DNA of 20,535 nucleotides from JAZLIT01 sp045617525 (GCA_045617525.1 JAZLIT010000212.1:1-20535), one strand, 5' to 3'. Positions 7,561 through 14,065 are shown, counted from the stretch's first letter. Program-made: numbers and translations. The notes: generated from the letters alone by a model not told the origin.

Positions 7561-8337
7561 CTATAAAATATCAATCCAAATTTTAATGGCCGTCGCGCTA
7601 ATTAGCACCGCTAAAATCATTTGAAGTGCCTTTGTGTTCATTGTCTTCCCGACCTTCGCGCCAAGTGGAGCTGCCAATATACTCGCGATAATCATTATAA
7701 ATGCTGGCCAATACTCAACCTGCCCTGTTATCACCTTACCCACACTTCCTCCAATTGAAGAAATAAAAGTAATTGCTAGACTCGTTGCGATTGTCATTCG
7801 TGTTGGGATTTTTAATACGACTAGCATAATTGGTACGAGTAAAAATCCGCCGGCAGCACCAACAATTCCTGAGCCAATTCCAACAATGAACGCCAGTGTG
7901 GCAGCAAGAGATTTATTGAAGGTTATTTCATGTAATGGCTTATCGTCTACATTTTTCTTCGGAATAAACATCATCACCGCGGCGATTACTGCAAGCACCC
8001 CATACACGATATTTACCGATTGCTCGGATAAAAAGCCTGATCCGTAGCTACCGATAAAACTACCAATTAAAATTGCACCACCCATATAGAGGATGAGCGA
8101 TTTATTTAAATAGCCACCCTTTCGATACGCCCATACACCTGCAAGCGAAGCGAATAAAACCTGTACTGCACTGATACCTGAAACTTCATGCGATGTAAAT
8201 GCCACCAAACCAAAAAGTGGTGGTAAAAATAATAGCATTGGATATTTAATAATAGATCCGCCAACACCGAGCATCCCCGAGATAAACGAACCAATAAAAC
8301 CTATAGTAAAAATAACAATTATAAATGTTAAATCCAT
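7561..8337 (-). CDS. TauE/SafE family membrane transporter (probable sulfite/sulfur-anion exporter)
   Basis: A 258-residue membrane protein with about seven to eight hydrophobic segments. The N-terminal FIGSFISGMLGVGGSIIKYP and the central GIGSGIVGAAGGFLLVPIML are the two glycine-rich repeats typical of the TauE/SafE (old DUF81) family, which moves sulfite, sulfoacetate or related anions. ATG 8337 has AAGGAAG upstream. It is the last gene of the leftward sulfur operon, 60 nt after the TusA gene with a hairpin between, and ends at a terminator. By context it would export sulfite or thiosulfate made from persulfide oxidation, like the TauE protein of Staphylococcus cst loci; this role is inferred. 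Confidence 0.88.
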   Translation of the reverse strand: MDLTFIIVIFTIGFIGSFISGMLGVGGSIIKYPMLLFLPPLFGLVAFTSHEVSGISAVQVLFASLAGVWAYRKGGYLNKSLILYMGGAILIGSFIGSYGSGFLSEQSVNIVYGVLAVIAAVMMFIPKKNVDDKPLHEITFNKSLAATLAFIVGIGSGIVGAAGGFLLVPIMLVVLKIPTRMTIATSLAITFISSIGGSVGKVITGQVEYWPAFIMIIASILAAPLGAKVGKTMNTKALQMILAVLISATAIKIWIDIL

Positions 8338-8364
8338 TACGCTTCCTTCTTTCTAAGAAACTAA

Positions 8365-8391
8365 AACGAGTGCGGTATACCGACACTCGTT
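8365..8391 (-). terminator. Intra-operon hairpin, possible partial terminator
   Basis: Arms AACGAGTG (8365-8372) and CACTCGTT (8384-8391) are perfect, with an inner CGGTATACCG palindrome. On the minus strand it is followed by a short U-rich tail. It could lower expression of the exporter relative to TusA or stabilise the upstream message. Confidence 0.5.
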
Positions 8392-8397
8392 CAATTG

Positions 8398-8625
8398 TTA
8401 TGCTTTTTCGATATAGAATTTAAGCACTCCTGCTTCTTCTGTTTGTTCAACAATTGTGTGGCCGCCTGCTTTTGCCCATGCAGTGAAATCTGCAAGTGCC
8501 CCTTTATCTGTTACTAATACTTCAAGTATTTCACCCGAGTTCATTGGATCCATTGCTTTTTTTGTTTTTACGATTGGCATTGGACATGCTAACCCTTTAG
8601 CGTCTAATGTTTTTGTGCTATTCAT
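8398..8625 (-). CDS. TusA-family sulfur carrier protein
   Basis: A 75-residue protein, the normal length of TusA/SirA carriers. The motif GLACPMPIVKTKKAM (from about residue 11) contains the conserved Cys-Pro-Met-Pro; the cysteine (about residue 14) would carry a persulfide. GAGGGA before ATG 8625 fixes the start. It would relay sulfane sulfur between rhodanese and DsrE partners in the cytoplasm. The core GLACPMPIVKTKK is identical to that of the TusA domain fused to rhodanese in the same operon, so the two probably arose by duplication. It is fourth of five genes and separated from the preceding one by a 180-nt repeat-rich gap. Confidence 0.92.
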   Translation of the reverse strand: MNSTKTLDAKGLACPMPIVKTKKAMDPMNSGEILEVLVTDKGALADFTAWAKAGGHTIVEQTEEAGVLKFYIEKA

Positions 8626-8669
8626 TTAAAATCCCTCATTCTGTTTAATTTTTTATTGTACTGCAAAAA

Positions 8670-8722
8670 GGATAGGTTCCTTTTGATTGGTCCGTATTGT
8701 TAGCGCACTGCGCAACGATTCG
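8670..8722. repeat. 53-bp direct repeat, copy 1
   Basis: This copy is identical to 8776-8828 at 51 of 53 positions. It lies in the gap between the TusA and rhodanese-MBL genes. GGATAGGT (8670-8677) also pairs with ACCTATCC (8743-8750), and with the T-run on the minus strand just beyond 8670 it could form a long-loop terminator for the rhodanese-MBL transcript. Confidence 0.85.
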
Positions 8723-8753
8723 AGGTCGACACGATGTCGATCACCTATCCGTT

Positions 8754-8768
8754 GCCACAGGATGTGGC
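8754..8768. repeat. Small inverted repeats between the 53-bp copies
   Basis: GCCACA (8754-8759) pairs with TGTGGC (8763-8768). A second small palindrome, TCGACA/TGTCGA, lies at 8726-8740. Together with the flanking copies the whole interval is folded and palindrome-rich. Confidence 0.6.
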
Positions 8769-8775
8769 GCACTTA

Positions 8776-8828
8776 GGATAGGTTCCTTATGATTGGTCCG
8801 CATTGTTAGCGCACTGCGCAACGATTCG
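8776..8828. repeat. 53-bp direct repeat, copy 2, overlapping the end of the rhodanese-MBL gene
   Basis: This is the second copy of the repeat at 8670, 106 bp away. It includes the stop codon (8806-8808) and about the last seven codons of the rhodanese-MBL gene. From 8791 to 8836 it also forms a long hairpin: 10 perfect outer pairs (8791-8800 with 8827-8836), then about ten inner pairs with one mismatch and one bulge. Confidence 0.85.
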
Positions 8829-9933
8829 GACCAATCTCCATTTCCGTTTGCTCTTCATCCGTTGGCGTAATTTTACCCATGTTGACGTGTCGAATTTCTT
8901 GATACGCATTCGGCTGTGGTGGTAAATTATCCGTCACCATACTACGGAATACATCTTCATCCGCGACATTTAAGCCGTGATTTTCAGCAAATAGATTACC
9001 TAAACGCTTCGATACCGTACCATCTTCATTTAACTCATCAATAATCATGAAATGTGCTGGTAAAACAATTAAATCCTCCGCTAAAGCACGGTAGCGTACG
9101 TATAATGACTCACGTAAATCCGCAACCCAATCCTGAGCTAATCCAGCTAAATCAGGACGACCAATTGAATCGATAAATAAAATATCCCCAGTTAATAAAT
9201 ATTTATTGTCGACCACGAATGACGTCGAACCGATTGTGTGACCCGGGGAATAAAGTGCCCCGACATCAATTTGAGAAGACCCGATTTGCACTGTTAAGCC
9301 ATCTTCAAGTGGCGCATAATCAAAGACAACTTCATCAGCATCCTTTGGTGGTAAATAATAGGTTGCACCTGTTGCGGCTGCAATACTTCTACCACCAGAT
9401 ATATGATCTGCATGTAAATGCGTGTCAAATACGTGCTTAATTGTTACATTTTTCTCTTCAGCAAATTTCGTAAATACTTCTGTAAAACGGACCGCATCAA
9501 TTAATGCTGCTTCCCCTTCAGAAAGTACCATATAAGAAAGACAACCTTTACCTAGGCGGACGAATTGATATAACTCACCTCCGCCAGCTAAATCGCTAAC
9601 TTTAATTGGCTCAAGGTACATTGACCAAGATTTCATACCACCAGCTAAATAGCCAACTGCCATACCTTCATCCGAAAGCATTTCCGCAACCATAATTGAT
9701 GAGCCTTCCTTTGCGCAAACAACTAGTATATCTTTGTCTGTTGGTAGCTTTGGTAAAATTTCTTCTACCCCATCTAAAAGCTCAAAGTAAGGAATATTTA
9801 AATACTCAATCTTGTGTCCTTCAATTTTCCAATCCTCAAATGCATCTGCGTTTCGTACGTCTAAAATAAATAGTTCTTTATTATCGATTACTTTGCGTGC
9901 AACTTGTTCAGCCGTCCATGCTGTTACTGTCAT
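8806..9933 (-). CDS. Rhodanese-MBL fold fusion, probable persulfide dioxygenase (CstB-like)
   Basis: A 375-residue two-domain cytoplasmic enzyme. Residues 1-110 are a rhodanese domain (LFILDVRNADAFEDW, active-site Cys73 in VVCAKEGSS). Residues about 120-330 are a metallo-beta-lactamase-fold domain with THLHADH (171-177), His232 in SPGHTIGS, Asp250 in LTGDILFIDSIGRPDL and His294 in LPAHF. This ETHE1-type set binds one iron in persulfide dioxygenases. Such enzymes oxidise low-molecular-weight persulfides to sulfite, and with rhodanese to thiosulfate. The domain order differs from Staphylococcus CstB, where the MBL domain comes first. GGGGGT, part of an operator-like palindrome, is the SD for ATG 9933. 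It is third in the operon. The C-terminal NRCAVR lies in the duplicated 53-bp repeat. Confidence 0.9.
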   Translation of the reverse strand: MTVTAWTAEQVARKVIDNKELFILDVRNADAFEDWKIEGHKIEYLNIPYFELLDGVEEILPKLPTDKDILVVCAKEGSSIMVAEMLSDEGMAVGYLAGGMKSWSMYLEPIKVSDLAGGGELYQFVRLGKGCLSYMVLSEGEAALIDAVRFTEVFTKFAEEKNVTIKHVFDTHLHADHISGGRSIAAATGATYYLPPKDADEVVFDYAPLEDGLTVQIGSSQIDVGALYSPGHTIGSTSFVVDNKYLLTGDILFIDSIGRPDLAGLAQDWVADLRESLYVRYRALAEDLIVLPAHFMIIDELNEDGTVSKRLGNLFAENHGLNVADEDVFRSMVTDNLPPQPNAYQEIRHVNMGKITPTDEEQTEMEIGPNRCAVR

Positions 9934-9938
9934 TTAAA

Positions 9939-9954
9939 TTACCCCCATAGGTAT
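9939..9954 (-). promoter_or_regulatory. CsoR/CstR-like operator overlapping the SD of the rhodanese-MBL gene
   Basis: On the minus strand the 16-mer ATACCTATGGGGGTAA is an imperfect ATACC...GGTAT palindrome. Its G-run is also the Shine-Dalgarno sequence, 7 nt from ATG 9933. CsoR-family repressors bind such G-tract pseudo-palindromes; assignment is by resemblance to the other four sites here. Confidence 0.5.
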
Positions 9955-9970
9955 TAAATTTACGATTTTT

Positions 9971-9998
9971 TTAGCAGGAGATTTTTCTCTCCTGCTAA
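9971..9998 (-). other. Perfect 11-bp intergenic hairpin in the Cst-like operon
   Basis: TTAGCAGGAGA (9971-9981) pairs perfectly with TCTCCTGCTAA (9988-9998) over a 6-nt loop. In transcript sense it is followed by a run of A, not U, so it is not a standard terminator. It may stabilise or process the message between the TusA-rhodanese and rhodanese-MBL genes. Confidence 0.6.
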
Positions 9999-10023
9999 GA
10001 GCTTTACTATTTCATACTTACAT

Positions 10024-10587
10024 TTAGTTTACTTCTTTTTCAATATCAGAATTCCATTCACCCATACCTGGTAAAACGTTGAACACTTTTGCAAAACCTT
10101 TATCTGCTAAAATTTGTGCTGCCATATCTGAGCGTGTACCTGTTCGGCAAATTACGTAAATTTCTTGTGACGCATCTAATTCATTTAAACGACCTTCAAG
10201 TTCTCCAAATGGAATAGATTTTGCTCCTGGCACATGACCGAAAGCAAATTCCGCAGCTTCACGTACATCTAGGACAAGCCCAGTACGACCCTCTAATTCA
10301 TCATTTGCTATCGTTTGCTCGAAGCTCTTTTCATTAGCCTCTGCTTTTTCAGGATTACATTTGCGAATATAATGATAGAAAACATCGCCTTCCTCAATCG
10401 TGCCAATAAATTGATGCCCCATTTTTTTTGACCATGCGGCAAGATCTGCCTTAGAGCCTTTATCTGTTGCTTGAACTTCTAATACCTGTCCATCTACTAA
10501 GTCATTCATTACTTTTTTCGTTTTCACGATTGGCATCGGGCACGCTAACCCTTGTGCGTTAAGTTGTACATCTGATTTCATTGCCAT
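10024..10587 (-). CDS. TusA-rhodanese fusion protein (CstA-like, without DsrE domain)
   Basis: A 187-residue fusion. Residues 5-75 are a TusA domain with GLACPMPIVKTKK and Cys16. A linker of about 20 residues follows, then a rhodanese domain (about 100-185) with VLDVREAAEFAFGHVPGA and active-site Cys147 in VICRTGTRSD. A TTG at 10593 opens the frame two codons earlier, but GGAGG at 10597-10601 is too close to it and well placed for ATG 10587. The protein should take persulfide sulfur at the rhodanese cysteine and pass it to the TusA cysteine. Staphylococcus CstA joins rhodanese, TusA and DsrE-like domains in one chain; here DsrE is the separate preceding gene and the order is TusA first. It is second in the operon. 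Confidence 0.92.
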   Translation of the reverse strand: MAMKSDVQLNAQGLACPMPIVKTKKVMNDLVDGQVLEVQATDKGSKADLAAWSKKMGHQFIGTIEEGDVFYHYIRKCNPEKAEANEKSFEQTIANDELEGRTGLVLDVREAAEFAFGHVPGAKSIPFGELEGRLNELDASQEIYVICRTGTRSDMAAQILADKGFAKVFNVLPGMGEWNSDIEKEVN

Positions 10588-10593
10588 ATCCAA

Positions 10594-10609
10594 TTACCTC
10601 CCAGGGTAT
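10594..10609 (-). promoter_or_regulatory. CsoR/CstR-like operator containing the SD of the TusA-rhodanese gene
   Basis: Minus strand ATACCCTGGGAGGTAA, an imperfect ATACC...GGTAT palindrome. The GGAGG ribosome binding site of the gene lies inside its second half. Confidence 0.5.
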
Positions 10610-10649
10610 TATTCTCAACAAAATTTTTTCTCACATCTGAGCAGTGCAG

Positions 10650-11126
10650 TTAAATAAATAGACTAACATTGCCTTCTTCCGCATCGGCTAAGTACGCCGC
10701 AACACCCGCATATTGAACACCATCAATAAGTTCTTCTTTTTGCAAACCTAATAAATCCATCGTCATTGTACAAGAAACCATTTTAATATCTTGCTCCTGC
10801 GCCATTTCGATTAATTGCGTTAAAGTAAGCGCGTTATGCTTTTTCATAACATGCTTTATCATTTTTGGACCCATGCCCATCATCTGCATTTTAGAAATAC
10901 CTAATTTTTCTGCACCTCTTGGCATCATCCAACCGAACATTTTTTCTAATAAACCTTTTTTCACTTTAACGCTCTCTTGCTTACGCAATGCATTGATTCC
11001 CCAGAACGTGTGGAAAATTGTTACCTCATGATCATAAGCCGCCGCTCCATTCGCAATAATATATGCTGCCATCGCTTTATCGTAATCTCCACTGAATAAA
11101 ACGATTGTTGTTTTTTTCTTTTCCAT
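10650..11126 (-). CDS. DsrE/DsrF-family protein (DsrE2-like sulfurtransferase)
   Basis: A 158-residue protein resembling the DsrE2 group often annotated as peroxiredoxin-like. Features: TTIVLFSGDYDKAMAAYIIA at the N-terminus, EVTIFHTFWGINALRK, a methionine-rich basic middle (KMQMMGMGPKMIKHVM), and Cys119 in VSCTMTMDLLG, the probable persulfide carrier. Possible starts are TTG 11138, ATG 11129 and ATG 11126; GGAGG at 11132-11136 is best spaced for 11126. It is the first gene of the leftward operon and would exchange sulfane sulfur with the TusA proteins. It lacks a signal peptide. The leader of about 120 nt carries a hairpin and a second operator-like site. Confidence 0.85.
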   Translation of the reverse strand: MEKKKTTIVLFSGDYDKAMAAYIIANGAAAYDHEVTIFHTFWGINALRKQESVKVKKGLLEKMFGWMMPRGAEKLGISKMQMMGMGPKMIKHVMKKHNALTLTQLIEMAQEQDIKMVSCTMTMDLLGLQKEELIDGVQYAGVAAYLADAEEGNVSLFI

Positions 11127-11138
11127 CATTACCTCCAA

Positions 11139-11154
11139 ATACCTAATAGGGTAT
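11139..11154 (-). promoter_or_regulatory. CsoR/CstR-like operator before the DsrE-family gene
   Basis: ATACCTAATAGGGTAT on the plus strand, a palindrome with perfect ATACC/GGTAT ends, directly upstream of the GGAGG of the DsrE gene. A weak second promoter (TTGGCT, 16 bp, AATAAT on the minus strand) would overlap it. Confidence 0.5.
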
Positions 11155-11172
11155 TATTTTATATAAATTTTT

Positions 11173-11193
11173 TTAGCCAATTACATTGGCTAA
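11173..11193 (-). other. Leader hairpin upstream of the DsrE-family gene
   Basis: TTAGCCAA (11173-11180) pairs perfectly with TTGGCTAA (11186-11193) over a 5-nt loop. In transcript sense it is followed by an A-run, as at 9971-9998, so it is a leader structure rather than a terminator. Confidence 0.55.
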
Positions 11194-11249
11194 TTTATTG
11201 TTTTCTTCCATCTTTAGTAAACTCCACTTGCATGTTGTTTACATTGATT

Positions 11250-11279
11250 ATCATAATACCCCTTGAGGTATATAGTCAA
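11250..11279 (-). promoter_or_regulatory. Main promoter of the Cst-like operon with operator in its spacer
   Basis: Minus strand: -35 TTGACT at 11274-11279, an 18-bp spacer, -10 TATGAT at 11250-11255. The spacer holds the best palindrome of the region, ATACCCCTTGAGGTAT (plus strand, 11256-11271), of the type bound by CsoR/CstR-family repressors. Binding there would exclude RNA polymerase, and persulfide sensing would relieve it. Confidence 0.65.
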
Positions 11280-11370
11280 CTGATTTATTTCATTTTATTA
11301 TAAAAATATTAATAATCGTTGGTAATGAAGGCTTTTGAGGATACATTGATTTCTACTTAAATTACATTTT

Positions 11371-11400
11371 TTTACCTATACCCCTATATGTATATGTAAT
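11371..11400 (+). promoter_or_regulatory. Promoter and operator of the divergent small membrane protein gene
   Basis: TTTACC at 11371-11376 and TGTAAT at 11395-11400 are separated by 18 bp. The spacer contains ATACCCCTATATGTAT (11378-11393), a one-sided match to the same operator type, in the same position as in the leftward promoter. The boxes themselves are weak. Confidence 0.45.
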
Positions 11401-11494
11401 TCCACTAAAATCTCCTTATGTTCCTAATTTCTTTTACTCGCGTTGAGTCAAATTTTAAATATATTCGTCTAAGTTATAAAAGGAGGCGTACGAT

Positions 11495-11725
11495 ATGAAT
11501 ACGAAGAAGAATATATTAATTTTTATGGTTGGAATTTTAGCGTGGACCTTTCTAGTTTCAGGTGTTTTCAAATGGTTGAACATACCTGGATTCGATGTTG
11601 TATTAACTGCAATTCTCGGTGAAAGAACAGCATTTAAATCTTCATTAGCACTATTCTTTACGATAGCCTTATGTACTTACTTATTTATTTTCACTAAAAA
11701 GTTTCAAAGCAAAATTGAAAAGTGA
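11495..11725 (+). CDS. Small two-helix membrane protein, unknown function
   Basis: A 76-residue protein with two predicted membrane helices (about residues 7-27 and 48-68), a short glycine-containing link and a lysine-rich C-terminus (TKKFQSKIEK). AAGGAGG at 11481-11487 and ATG 11495 make it a convincing gene. I do not recognise the family. It is divergent from the sulfide operon, and its promoter region has an operator-like palindrome similar to those of the operon, so it may belong to the same regulon, perhaps as a small transporter subunit or membrane partner. That is inference. A bidirectional hairpin terminator follows. Confidence 0.75.
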   Translation: MNTKKNILIFMVGILAWTFLVSGVFKWLNIPGFDVVLTAILGERTAFKSSLALFFTIALCTYLFIFTKKFQSKIEK

Positions 11726-11736
11726 ACCCCCCGAAA

Positions 11737-11781
11737 AAAGGATGCAGTTAAGTGCAACTCGTGCACCTAACCACATCCTTT
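11737..11781. terminator. Bidirectional hairpin terminator, repeat family copy A
   Basis: GGATG (11740-11744) pairs with CATCC (11774-11778), and inner arms around GTGCA/TGCAC extend the stem to about 17 bp with few mismatches. A-run on the left, T-rich on the right. Nearly the same hairpin occurs at 19936-19977. Confidence 0.75.
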
Positions 11782-11933
11782 ATTCCTGTACCTATTTTGG
11801 AGGTGTTTTATGTTGTCTTATTAAATTAGGTTAGTCCAGTCGTAAATCAACGTTTCATGGATTTTTTATGATTATTATTTATGTGTCATTTGGTACTTTA
11901 GTAAAATAAGTGATAGAAACATTGATGAGATCC

Positions 11934-12133
11934 CTACTTAAATTTTTTATTCTTGGACTCTTTCCAACTTGTATAATGAATAAATTCTACAATTGATAGG
12001 GCAATCAAATAGAAGATAATCCCCTTTTTTTCACAAAATCTCCGTGGATTATATATACCAGTAATAAGCCGAAAAGAGCACCGGAAAACGTAATTAAGTA
12101 TATCTGTAACCGATATTTTAAGTATTCTTGCAA
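11934..12133 (-). pseudogene. Small two-helix membrane protein frame interrupted by a frameshift
   Basis: From TTG 12133, after a G8 run that could act as SD, the minus strand reads LQEYLKYRLQIYLITF then a hydrophobic helix and IIHGDFVKK, and stops soon after at TGA. A -1 shift at the A7 run (12025-12031) continues as GIIFYLIALSIVEFIHY, a second helix, then TSWKESKNKKFK and a stop at 11934-11936. Together this gives about 66 residues with two helices and a lysine-rich tail, a plausible small membrane protein. The break is at a homopolymer (A7 then G4), so it could be a real mutation, a sequencing error or slippage. It does not obviously resemble the 76-residue protein nearby except in architecture. 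Confidence 0.5.
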
Positions 12134-12462
12134 TTTATCCCCCCCCAGTTTGAGAGGATAAAATATTTCGTGTACATAACTGAAATGATAGAAAAAAGAA
12201 AAGTTGTTCTAGGTAGGATTAAGTCACCTCAACCAAACATAGAGAGGAGGTCTTCCCTTCGAAGAACCTATTTATATCCAAAAATATTTCAAGTAGTTAT
12301 CCAAAAACGGGATAGAACCATTGATTGCAGCGTAGAGGTCGCGACTCCAATGAGGACAGCACGAGTGAAATATCGTATATAACCGATACAACACAGATAG
12401 ATTCCCGTGCCTAGAAAGTGTCGTACTTGCATTAGATTCAACATTATTTCAAAGGAAAGGCT
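12134..12462. other. Gene-poor stretch, possibly decayed
   Basis: No supported gene. A rightward 84-codon frame (12128-12382) has no SD and a non-protein-like composition. On the minus strand, fragments such as LYAAINGSIPFLDNYLKYFW and LILPRTTFLFSIISVMY read in different frames and are broken by stops, which may be traces of a decayed gene or chance. No RNA gene or IS end was seen. Confidence 0.35.
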
Positions 12463-12490
12463 GCCATAAATTCTTTTTTGAATTCATGGC
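12463..12490 (-). terminator. Terminator of the metallophosphatase gene
   Basis: Arms 12463-12473 and 12480-12490 pair over 11 bp with one G-U, with a 6-nt T/A loop. The downstream tail on the minus strand is pyrimidine-rich (CTTTCC) rather than a pure U-run, so strength is moderate. Confidence 0.6.
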
Positions 12491-12517
12491 TCCCGAATAT
12501 TTGGACCATAGTCTCAT

Positions 12518-14065
12518 TTAATAGATAACCTTCCAATTTTGATGACATTCTGCTTGAATAACAGGAAATTCCGAAAAATAATTCGCAATAAGTTCAGTCA
12601 TATCTATTTGAATGTCCTTTACGACTTCCGCATCTGCAAAATAAGTGAAATTGCCTGCACCTGTAGCACGGTAATTATTCATTACGACGTTATAATACGC
12701 TTCCTTTTGCAGCGGCTCCCCTTTAAAATACACATTTTTTACTCGATCTCCAATTTCTTTACGAATATCCATTTCGTATTCAATGCCTTCCCACATATCA
12801 TAATTATATGGTTGTTCCTTCGGGTAGATAAAGTTTGACGCGACATTAAGCTCCCCCTTTTCAATCGTAAAATAGGTAGCATTTTGCTCTAGTGCCTCTA
12901 AAATATGCTTACCAGAAACCTTTAAAACCTTCAGTGTATTTGGATAAATATAATTCGTAACAATTTGGCGCATTGTCACCTGCGAAGGAAAACCACCTGG
13001 TCCGTCATGAAATAAAGCCGTACATGAAATTTCTGCATGACTGATTTCCATTTGAATTTTTTGAATAAGCTCGATGTAAGGATGTTTTTGAACTCGAACA
13101 GCAAACGCATCATTAAATAAACAATTCCCATTAATCGTCCCCATTACTTCATCGAGCCATCGTTCAGTATCTTGATAAATTGGCTCAATTAGATTGCTTA
13201 ACTTTTCATCCATGGGTGTATGTAAATCTATATGTAGAAGCGAGGGCTCGTGATTGATTTTTGAAATGACCCCCTGTTCTTTTTCAATTTCAATTCGAAT
13301 AAGACCCAAACAAGCTCCCTTTGTGCCCGGCTGAACGACCGATTTTCCGAAAACCTTCGCTGCAATTTCACGATGCTGATGACCTGTAACAAAAATATCA
13401 AAATCTAAATCTCTACACATTTGATAGCCTTGATTTTCACCTGTATTAGGTTCGTCAAGCTCCCCCGTTTTCAAATCATGGGCAAATCCTCCATGGTAAC
13501 AGAGCACAATAAGATCTGCCTCTTTAGATGTACGTAAAAACCTCGTCCATTTCTTTGCACTTTGATAGGCATCTTCAAAATAGAGGCCCGCTATATTTTC
13601 CGGCTCCTCCCAATTCGTCACAAAATGCGTCGTAACCCCAATAATTCCGATTCTGACATCATCAATCGTTTTAATAATATACGGACTCGCAAAGGGTTCA
13701 CCTTCCTCGTCTACTATATTTGCACATAACCAGGGAAACTTTGATTGATCCATGACTTCTTCTAATACATTACGTCCGTAATTAAATTCATGATTGCCAA
13801 AAATTGCAGCATCGTAGTTCAAATCATTTGCGATTTGAATGACAGGATTTAACGTGCCCTTTGCAAATCTATGATGATAATACGTTAATGGACTACCTTG
13901 AATTAAATCACCATTATCGACTAGTAGTGTTGGTGCTATTTTTCGTAACCGTTCAATTACATGTGCAATTTTTATTAAGCCTATTGGTTCAACTTGATTT
14001 CTAAATGTTGTTGGCATTAAGTAGCCATGTATATCACTTGTAATCGCCAATTGAATTTTCTTCAT
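12518..14065 (-). CDS. 5'-nucleotidase / 2',3'-cyclic phosphodiesterase-type metallophosphatase
   Basis: A 515-residue enzyme of the UshA/CpdB/YfkN metallophosphatase family. The N-terminal calcineurin-like domain (1-300) has all five metal motifs: SDIHG (Asp11, His13), NGDLIQGSP (Asp53), GNHEF (90-94), CYHGG (His191) and TGHQHRE (His229, His231). The C-terminal domain (about 330-490) has the nucleotide-binding pattern of 5'-nucleotidases, including NNYRATGAGNFTYF. It would release phosphate from nucleotides or related esters. Unlike UshA and YfkN it has no signal peptide, so it acts in the cytoplasm. The SD is the G-run 5 nt or so before ATG 14065. It is divergent from phnD, which suggests it dephosphorylates imported organophosphates, but that is inference. 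Confidence 0.9.
   Translation of the reverse strand: MKKIQLAITSDIHGYLMPTTFRNQVEPIGLIKIAHVIERLRKIAPTLLVDNGDLIQGSPLTYYHHRFAKGTLNPVIQIANDLNYDAAIFGNHEFNYGRNVLEEVMDQSKFPWLCANIVDEEGEPFASPYIIKTIDDVRIGIIGVTTHFVTNWEEPENIAGLYFEDAYQSAKKWTRFLRTSKEADLIVLCYHGGFAHDLKTGELDEPNTGENQGYQMCRDLDFDIFVTGHQHREIAAKVFGKSVVQPGTKGACLGLIRIEIEKEQGVISKINHEPSLLHIDLHTPMDEKLSNLIEPIYQDTERWLDEVMGTINGNCLFNDAFAVRVQKHPYIELIQKIQMEISHAEISCTALFHDGPGGFPSQVTMRQIVTNYIYPNTLKVLKVSGKHILEALEQNATYFTIEKGELNVASNFIYPKEQPYNYDMWEGIEYEMDIRKEIGDRVKNVYFKGEPLQKEAYYNVVMNNYRATGAGNFTYFADAEVVKDIQIDMTELIANYFSEFPVIQAECHQNWKVIY

Noticed and set aside
8670..8828. Insertion sequence ends
   Set aside because: The 53-bp copies are direct repeats with no transposase between them, and the 53 bases between copies hold no ORF.
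9971..9998. Standard terminator inside the Cst-like operon
   Set aside because: In transcript sense the stem is followed by an A-run, not a U-run.
12128..12382. Rightward 84-codon ORF
   Set aside because: No SD before the ATG, poor protein-like composition, and it is antisense to a more convincing minus-strand frame at its left end.
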